Source of the DNA: Oscillospiraceae bacterium
GTDB taxonomy: Bacteria > Bacillota > Clostridia > Oscillospirales > Oscillospiraceae
Length of the DNA: 10,266 nt
Direction: 5' to 3'
Assembly (NCBI GenBank): GCA_017620315.1
Contig: JAFZQQ010000237.1
Span: forward strand, 1-10,266
The notes beneath the pieces were generated by a model that did not search any database, was not told the DNA's origin, and saw nothing but the letters and a program-made list of their open reading frames with translations. Shown one piece after another: positions 6,070 to 10,266 of the stretch (position 1 is the first letter of the stretch; each line of letters begins with the position of its first letter). The translations under genes were made by a program, and so were the position numbers.

Positions 6070-7077
6070 TTACTTTTTGGCAAGGTACTTGCGCAGGTCG
6101 AGCGCGACGGCAACGACAATGACAAGGCCCTGAACGATATAGTTGTAGTACGGGTTGACGCCGAGGAACTGAAGCACGATCTTCAGCAGCTCAAACACCA
6201 GAACGCCGACCAGAACGCCGGGCACCGTGCCGATACCGCCGGTCGTGGAAACGCCGCCGATGGTGCAGCTTGCGATGGCTTCCAGCTCATAGCCCATGCC
6301 CATGGAGGTCGAGGCGCCGCCGGTCTTTCCGGCGAGGATCCATCCGGCGACGGCGTACATGATGCCGGCCGTCGTGTAGATAAGCACCAGCGTCTTGGTG
6401 GTGTTCACGCCGGAGACCTCCGCAGCGACCTCATTGCCGCCGATGGCATACATGTACTTGCCGTGGCGGGTCTTGTTGTAGAGGAACCAGAAGTACGCGC
6501 CGAACAGCAGCGCAACGAACAGCAGCAGCGGCAGGTGGAAGCCGTCGGTGTTGCCGAGCTTCGCGTTCACCAGATCGACAAAGCTCTGCTGGAAGCCGCC
6601 GATGGGCTGCGCGTCGGTTATGACAAGGCACGCGCCGTAGACGATCGTCTGCGTGCCGAGCGTGGCGATAAACGGCGGAACGTGCAGCTTGGTGATGATA
6701 AGTCCGTTTATGACGCCAATCACAGCGCCGAGCACCACGACGATGATCAGCACGATAAACATATTCATCTGTGGAAGATCGGTCAGCCTTCCGGTGTAGT
6801 CCCCGCGCTGGATCAGAATGCCCGCAAGGCAGGCGGCAAGCCCCACCTGACGTCCGGCGGAGAGGTCGGTGCCCTTGGTGATCAGGCAGCCGGACACGCC
6901 GAGCGCGATAAGAAAGCGGACGGCGGTGTTGCTCATAAGGTTTCCGAAGTTTCTCCACGAGAAAAAGTTTTCCTTGGTCACGCCGACGATGATCGCGACG
7001 ATCACGAGCATCACGACGATCGGGTTCGACTTCGCGTATTTCAGCGCTCTCTTGCCGAAGCTTTCTTTATTCTCCAT
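6070..7077 (-). CDS. mglC: Galactose/methyl-galactoside ABC transporter permease MglC
   Basis: 335-residue inner-membrane permease of the BPD_transp_2 (ribose/galactose) class; E. coli MglC is about the same length. It forms the channel, with MglA driving it and MglB delivering the sugar. About ten hydrophobic segments are visible (for example 18-33, 51-67, 75-90, 105-127, 182-200, 229-250, 285-304 and 312-327). The class-typical TKGTDLSAGRQVGL stretch (68-81) and the cytoplasmic AIGGNEVAAEVSGV loop (211-224), which docks with the ATPase, are both intact. The start at 7077 follows a GGGAGGG ribosome site (7085-7091) at 7 nt. A start at 7113 is possible by frame only and would translate the ribosome site. 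It begins 16 nt after the mglA stop. A ribose or other pentose permease is the alternative, but the MglB partner argues for galactose. Confidence 0.92.
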   Translation of the reverse strand: MENKESFGKRALKYAKSNPIVVMLVIVAIIVGVTKENFFSWRNFGNLMSNTAVRFLIALGVSGCLITKGTDLSAGRQVGLAACLAGILIQRGDYTGRLTDLPQMNMFIVLIIVVVLGAVIGVINGLIITKLHVPPFIATLGTQTIVYGACLVITDAQPIGGFQQSFVDLVNAKLGNTDGFHLPLLLFVALLFGAYFWFLYNKTRHGKYMYAIGGNEVAAEVSGVNTTKTLVLIYTTAGIMYAVAGWILAGKTGGASTSMGMGYELEAIASCTIGGVSTTGGIGTVPGVLVGVLVFELLKIVLQFLGVNPYYNYIVQGLVIVVAVALDLRKYLAKK

Positions 7078-7093
7078 TTTTCTTCCCTCCCGA

Positions 7094-8605
7094 TTATTCA
7101 AACTTCGTGGCAAGCGCCATGATGTTCTCCTGATTGGCGTCCTTGCCGTCGATAACGCCTGTCATGCGTCCGTCGCACATGACCATGATGCGGTCGGACA
7201 TGCCGATCAGCTCGCCCATTTCCGACGATATCATTATGATGCTCTTGCCGGCCTTGGCAAGATCCGCGATGATGCAGTAGATCTCATATTTGGCGCCGAC
7301 GTCGATGCCTCGCGTCGGCTCGTCGAGTATGAGCACGTCGGGGTCGTTCGCGAGCCAGCGCCCGATAAGCACCTTTTGCTGATTGCCGCCGGAGAGCGAC
7401 TGTATGAGCGTCTTGCCGGAGGGGGTCTTGATGTTCATCTTTTTGCGGTTTTCCTCGACCAGGGCGTCGATCTTCTTCGTGTTCAGCACGATGCCGTGGT
7501 CGACGTACTGGTTGAGCGAGGCTATGGAGATATTGTCCGCCACCGAAAGCACGCCCATGATCCCGCTGCCGCGGCGATCCTCGGTCAGCATTGCGATGCC
7601 ATGGTCGATGGCGTCCTTCGGGCGGTTGATCTTCAGCTCTTTTCCGAGATAGGTCACCTTTCCGGAGGTGTGCGAGCGCGTGCCGAAAATGCCCTCCATC
7701 AGCTCGGTGCGCTGCGCGCCGACAAGCCCCGCGACGCCGAGTATCTCGCCCTTTCTGAGGTTGAAGCTCACATGGCGGAAGCTCTTGGGATTGATCGAGG
7801 TAAAATCCTCCACCTCAAAGACGACCTCGCCGGGCACGTTCTCGCGCTTGGGGTAGAGATTGATCAGCTCGCGGCCCACCATCTTGGTGATGATGAAGTC
7901 GGTGGTCAGCTCCTTTGCCTCCCAGGTGCCGATGTACTGCCCGTCGCGCATGATGGTGACCTCGTCGCTGATGCGCAGGATCTCGTCCATCTTGTGTGAG
8001 ATATAAACGATCGCGACGCCGTCCTTCTTGAGGTCCTCGACGATGCGGAACAGCGCCTCGACCTCGTTTTGCGTCAGTGAGGAGGTGGGCTCGTCCAGGA
8101 TGAGCACGCGGCAGTTTGCCGACACCGCCTTTGCTATCTCCACCGACTGCATCTGCGAGATGGAAAGCTCGCCTAACTTCTGCCGCGGATCAAAGTCCAT
8201 GCGCACGCGCTTTAAGACCGCCTCGGCGTCCTCGTACATCTTCTTGTGGTCGACGATGGGGAAGAAGCCCAGCGCCTTTTTGAGCGGATAGCGCCCCAGA
8301 TAGATATTCTCGCCGATCGTGCGGGCGGGGATGGGCTGAAGCTCCTGATGCACCATGGCAATACCCTTGCCCAGCGCGTCGAGCGGGTCCTTGATCTCCG
8401 TCTTCTGCCCGTCTATATAAATTTCACCTTCGTCCATCGAATAGATGCCGAACATGCATTTCATCAAAGTTGATTTTCCGGCGCCGTTCTCGCCCATGAG
8501 CGCATGGACGGTGCCGGGGCGGAGGCGCAGCTGCGCATGATCCAGTGCCTTGACGCCGGGGAAGGATTTGCACACGTCGCGCATCTCCAGTACAAATTCA
8601 GACAT
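7094..8605 (-). CDS. mglA: Galactose/methyl-galactoside import ATP-binding protein MglA
   Basis: 503-residue tandem ABC ATPase (E. coli MglA about 506), which hydrolyses ATP at the inner face of the MglC channel. Domain 1 is canonical: Walker A GENGAGKST (38-46), Q-loop HQEL (86-89), the sugar-subfamily signature LSISQMQ (147-153), Walker B VLILDEPTSS (167-176) and the H-loop SH (203-204). Domain 2 has a degenerate Walker A (GLVGAQRTE, 293-301), a good LSGGNQQ signature (404-410), DEPTRGID (428-435), and SSE in place of the H-loop His (460-462). This one-good, one-degenerate arrangement is normal for MglA/RbsA/XylG, so the site is not broken. The ATG at 8605 follows a GGAGG 9 nt upstream on the minus strand. 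It is separated from mglB by an internal hairpin with a U tract. Confidence 0.95.
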   Translation of the reverse strand: MSEFVLEMRDVCKSFPGVKALDHAQLRLRPGTVHALMGENGAGKSTLMKCMFGIYSMDEGEIYIDGQKTEIKDPLDALGKGIAMVHQELQPIPARTIGENIYLGRYPLKKALGFFPIVDHKKMYEDAEAVLKRVRMDFDPRQKLGELSISQMQSVEIAKAVSANCRVLILDEPTSSLTQNEVEALFRIVEDLKKDGVAIVYISHKMDEILRISDEVTIMRDGQYIGTWEAKELTTDFIITKMVGRELINLYPKRENVPGEVVFEVEDFTSINPKSFRHVSFNLRKGEILGVAGLVGAQRTELMEGIFGTRSHTSGKVTYLGKELKINRPKDAIDHGIAMLTEDRRGSGIMGVLSVADNISIASLNQYVDHGIVLNTKKIDALVEENRKKMNIKTPSGKTLIQSLSGGNQQKVLIGRWLANDPDVLILDEPTRGIDVGAKYEIYCIIADLAKAGKSIIMISSEMGELIGMSDRIMVMCDGRMTGVIDGKDANQENIMALATKFE

Positions 8606-8654
8606 ACCGTTATGCCTCCGATCTTTTCAGGTTACCGCGGGGAATAATAATCTT

Positions 8655-8687
8655 AAAAACGGGTGAGCCTTACGGCCCACCCGTTTT
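8655..8687 (-). terminator. Intercistronic terminator/attenuator between mglB and mglA
   Basis: On the minus strand, AAAACGGGTGGGCC pairs with GGCTCACCCGTTTT (8674-8687 with 8656-8669) around a GUAA (GNRA) tetraloop, then reads TTTTT (8659-8655). The only non-Watson-Crick pair is G-U on the minus strand and would be an A-C mismatch on the plus strand, so it is built to work on the mgl transcript. It begins about 40 nt after the mglB stop. Partial termination here would yield more binding protein than ATPase and permease, as is usual in such operons. Confidence 0.88.
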
Positions 8688-8728
8688 CGCGCTTTCAAAC
8701 GGGATGCTCGTTATACCCGTCGGGATGC

Positions 8729-9745
8729 TTACTTGGTGACCTTGACGTAATCGACCCAGTAGTAATTCTGGATGGACTCGCCGTTGAGAGCCTTGACCGT
8801 GACGTCGACGGCGGTGTGGGACTGGCCGATGTGGTCGTTGAGCACGGTGCCGGTCATGGTGCCCGCCTGGACCATCTGCTGGCACTCCTCAAGGGCGTCA
8901 ACGCCGACGAGGTAGATGTCGGTGCCGACGGTGCGGCCGGCGGCGGTGATGGAGGTGGCGGCGCCGAGAGCCATAGCGTCGTTGTTGCAGAAGACGACCT
9001 CGACCTGATTGCCGTACTTGGCGAGGTCATTGGCGCAGATCTCCTGGCCCTTCGCCTGAGCCCAGTTGCCGATCTGGTCGTCGAGGCACTCGACGGTGAG
9101 GCCGGCGTCGGTCAGAGCCTTGATGGAGAACTCGGTGCGGTACTGGGCGTCGACGTTCTCGGGGTCGCCCTCGATCATGATGTAGCTGATCTTGCCGTCG
9201 CCGTTCACGTCGCCGTGGTTGGCAAGGTCGCGGATGATCTCGCCCTGATAGGTGCCGGACTGACGTGCGTCGGCGCCGACATAGCACACCTTGGCGTTGT
9301 CAAGGATGCCCTTGTAGCTCTCATCGCCGTTGTCGCCGAGAGGCTCGCGGTTGATGAGGATCAGGGGGATGCCCGCCTTGACGATCTTGTCGATCGCGGC
9401 GTCGGCAGAGGAGGTCTGGACGAGGTTGAGAATGATGGCGTCCATACCCTGGCTGATAAAGTTGTCGATCTGGTTGTTCTGCTCCGCCATGTCATTCTTG
9501 CCGTCGACGATGGTGATGTCATACTTCACAGAATCATTGCTGAGGCTGTTGAAGTAATTCTGCAGCTCGTTGCGGTAGAGCGTCATAAAGTTGTCGTCGA
9601 ACTGGTAGATGGCGACGCCGACCTTATAGGTCTTGGCGCCGGAGGAGGCGGAGCCGCCGGAGGTGCCGGCGCCGGCCTTCCCGCCGCAGGCGGCGAGCGC
9701 AAGAGTCATAACCAGCGCAAGGATCAGTGCAAGTGCTTTCTTCAT
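8729..9745 (-). CDS. mglB: Galactose/glucose-binding lipoprotein MglB
   Basis: 338-residue periplasmic-binding-protein-like lipoprotein that captures D-galactose/D-glucose outside the membrane for MglAC. The signal peptide ends in lipobox LAAC (lipidated Cys20), followed by a Gly/Ser/Ala linker to about residue 38. E. coli MglB sugar contacts map onto Y47, D51 (YQFDDNF), N107 (LNLV), D199 and R203, W228, N255 (NNDAM), D283 (GVDAL) and N303 (VLND). The one change is E. coli His152, which is Asn197 here. The calcium loop is kept: D179, N181, D183 (DVNGDGK), with E249 as the distal ligand. Such conservation argues strongly for a hexose rather than ribose or an autoinducer. The ATG at 9745 follows AAAGGAG at 9-10 nt. 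It is the first gene of the operon. Confidence 0.94.
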   Translation of the reverse strand: MKKALALILALVMTLALAACGGKAGAGTSGGSASSGAKTYKVGVAIYQFDDNFMTLYRNELQNYFNSLSNDSVKYDITIVDGKNDMAEQNNQIDNFISQGMDAIILNLVQTSSADAAIDKIVKAGIPLILINREPLGDNGDESYKGILDNAKVCYVGADARQSGTYQGEIIRDLANHGDVNGDGKISYIMIEGDPENVDAQYRTEFSIKALTDAGLTVECLDDQIGNWAQAKGQEICANDLAKYGNQVEVVFCNNDAMALGAATSITAAGRTVGTDIYLVGVDALEECQQMVQAGTMTGTVLNDHIGQSHTAVDVTVKALNGESIQNYYWVDYVKVTK

Positions 9746-9771
9746 ACTTCTTTTCTCCTTTCAAATATCGC

Positions 9772-9790
9772 CCGCCGGCCTTTCCGGCGG
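9772..9790 (-). other. GC-rich stem-loop in the mglB leader
   Basis: CCGCCGG and CCGGCGG arms (9772-9778 with 9784-9790) make a perfect 7-bp hairpin with a 5-nt loop, inside the roughly 68-nt untranslated leader of mglB and upstream of its ribosome site. No U tract follows, so it is not a terminator. A 5' stabilising stem is one possibility. Confidence 0.45.
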
Positions 9791-9819
9791 CGCCGGGAAC
9801 ATTGTCCCAACAACATCTG

Positions 9820-9848
9820 AGAATACCATTCTTTGAACGAAATGTCAA
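9820..9848 (-). promoter_or_regulatory. Sigma-A-type promoter of the mgl operon
   Basis: Read on the minus strand: a consensus TTGACA (9843-9848), 17-bp spacer, TATTCT (9820-9825), preceded by the extended -10 TGG. The predicted transcript start is near 9813. This is the best promoter match in the window and suits a highly expressed transporter held in check by a regulator. Confidence 0.85.
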
Positions 9849-9855
9849 TTGCACA

Positions 9856-9875
9856 AAAATAAAACGTTTTCGTTT
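9856..9875. promoter_or_regulatory. Candidate LacI-family operator or cre-like site upstream of mgl
   Basis: A perfect 10-bp palindrome, AAAACGTTTT (9861-9870), has flanking A3/T3 symmetry and the central CG that LacI/GalR/CcpA-family proteins recognise. It fits the CcpA cre consensus only partly (ends do not match). It is 12 bp upstream of the mgl -35, centred near -53, and could serve activation or looping as well as repression. No regulator gene is present in the window. Confidence 0.45.
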
Positions 9876-9931
9876 CGTCAACTTTAACAAAAACCGGCTG
9901 TGGCCGATCCCCCTGCGGAGCGTTTCCGCTC

Positions 9932-9959
9932 TTGCAAATCCGCCGGAACATGGTATAAT
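9932..9959 (+). promoter_or_regulatory. Sigma-A-type promoter of the aminotransferase gene
   Basis: TTGCAA (9932-9937), 16-bp spacer, a consensus TATAAT (9954-9959), with the extended -10 TGG before it. The start is expected near 9966, giving a leader of about 80 nt before the ATG at 10048. Confidence 0.75.
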
Positions 9960-10047
9960 AAAAATGATACGCTGCTGCGGCGAGCTGCGGCGCGAAAACT
10001 GCTGATTCAGAGAATAAAATACAACATTTTTACAGGGAGGCAGCGCA

Positions 10048-10266
10048 ATGAATTACAACGATCTTACCCCGGCGCAGGTCAAGGAGGAGTATTCAAAGAC
10101 GCTCGCGGAGTTTGAGGCGATCAAGGCCAAGGGGCTCAAGCTCAACATGGCGCGCGGCAAGCCGTCGAAGCAGCAACTCGACATTGTCAGCGGGATCCTC
10201 ACCGTTCTCTCCGACGGCGCGGACTGCGTCGACGAGGGGATCGACGCCAGAAACTACGGCGCGCTC
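10048..10266 (+). CDS. Aspartate-aminotransferase-like PLP enzyme, N-terminal part (3'-truncated)
   Basis: The first 73 codons run off the end of the window. The start is clear: AGGGAGG at 10034-10040, 7 nt before the ATG. The residues AKGLKLNMARGKPSKQQLD (about 32-50) and DARNYGAL (66-73) resemble the N-terminus of the Asp_aminotransf group (formerly Aminotran_MocR), fold-type I pyridoxal-phosphate enzymes of about 430 residues that transfer amino groups between aspartate and 2-oxoglutarate. The GKPS segment contributes to substrate binding in such enzymes. The PLP lysine and the rest of the active site lie outside the window, so substrate and even intactness are unverified. It is divergent from mglB and probably unrelated to sugar uptake. 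Confidence 0.75.
   Translation, partial: MNYNDLTPAQVKEEYSKTLAEFEAIKAKGLKLNMARGKPSKQQLDIVSGILTVLSDGADCVDEGIDARNYGAL

Larger units (their letters stand above)
9746..10047. other. Divergent intergenic region between mglB and the aminotransferase gene
   Basis: About 300 bp without a credible gene. It holds the mgl leader and promoter, the AAAACGTTTT palindrome, a small GAGCG/CGCTC hairpin (9918-9922 with 9927-9931; GAAA loop on the minus strand) directly abutting the aminotransferase -35, that gene's promoter, and its leader of about 80 nt. The two promoters fire away from each other with roughly 80 bp between the -35 boxes. I see no riboswitch or terminator in it. Confidence 0.7.

Noticed and set aside
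7078..7113. A longer mglC starting at 7113.
   Set aside because: The 12 extra codons translate through the GGGAGGG ribosome site and overlap the mglA end; E. coli MglC length fits the start at 7077.
6869..7999. A 376-codon open frame on the plus strand across mglC and mglA.
   Set aside because: Shadow frame of two well-conserved genes; it crosses the mglA-mglC junction and shows no recognisable domain or ribosome site.
8663..9820. A 385-codon open frame on the plus strand, antisense to mglB.
   Set aside because: It is full of Val, Asp, Gly and Ala repeats typical of the complement of a GC-rich gene, has no ribosome site, and covers a strongly conserved MglB on the other strand.
9964..10005. 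A 13-codon cysteine-rich frame (MIRCCGELRRENC) resembling a regulatory leader peptide before the aminotransferase.
   Set aside because: Its ATG lies 4 nt after the -10 box, at or before the predicted transcript start, and has no ribosome site, so it would not be translated.

Overview
The window looks like chromosomal DNA from a GC-rich member of the Firmicutes, class Clostridia, probably a gut-type Oscillospirales/Christensenellales-like lineage. The grounds are strong AAGGAGG-type ribosome sites, sigma-A-type promoters, two lipoproteins with clostridial-style signal peptides, a Thermotoga-type S-adenosylhomocysteine hydrolase, and the form of the diguanylate cyclase. The placement is inference; no rRNA or other taxonomic marker is present. 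There are no tRNAs, rRNAs, CRISPR arrays, transposases or phage genes.

Layout: (1) 2-2479, plus strand, a two-gene unit: the 3' part of an adenosylhomocysteinase-family gene, then a metal-dependent adenosine-type deaminase (MtaD/SAH deaminase family), closed by a strong terminator at 2517-2548. (2) 2608-4425, plus strand, a single-gene unit with its own promoter and terminator: an orphan family-5 (peptide/nickel type) solute-binding lipoprotein. (3) 4506-5997, minus strand, a single-gene unit: a membrane diguanylate cyclase with an extracytoplasmic sensor region, converging on (2) across a hairpin-rich spacer. (4) 6022-9848, minus strand, a complete galactose/methyl-galactoside ABC transporter in the order mglB-mglA-mglC, with its own promoter, an internal hairpin plus U-tract after mglB, and an end terminator. 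(5) 9932-10266, plus strand, promoter and first 73 codons of an aspartate-aminotransferase-like PLP enzyme, divergent from mglB.

How the parts work together: the first pair most likely disposes of S-adenosylhomocysteine. Two residues of the hydrolase's base-binding loop differ from classical enzymes (Thr to Glu and Glu to Lys by comparison with human), and an adenosyl deaminase sits 15 nt downstream. Together this points to a deaminate-first route (SAH to S-inosylhomocysteine, then homocysteine plus inosine), known from methanogenic archaea. MglB captures galactose/glucose-type sugars outside the cell and passes them to the MglC channel driven by MglA. The diguanylate cyclase makes c-di-GMP in response to an unknown outside signal. 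Nothing ties the five units into one system; this is mainly core metabolism and transport. The most interesting item is the hydrolase-deaminase pair.
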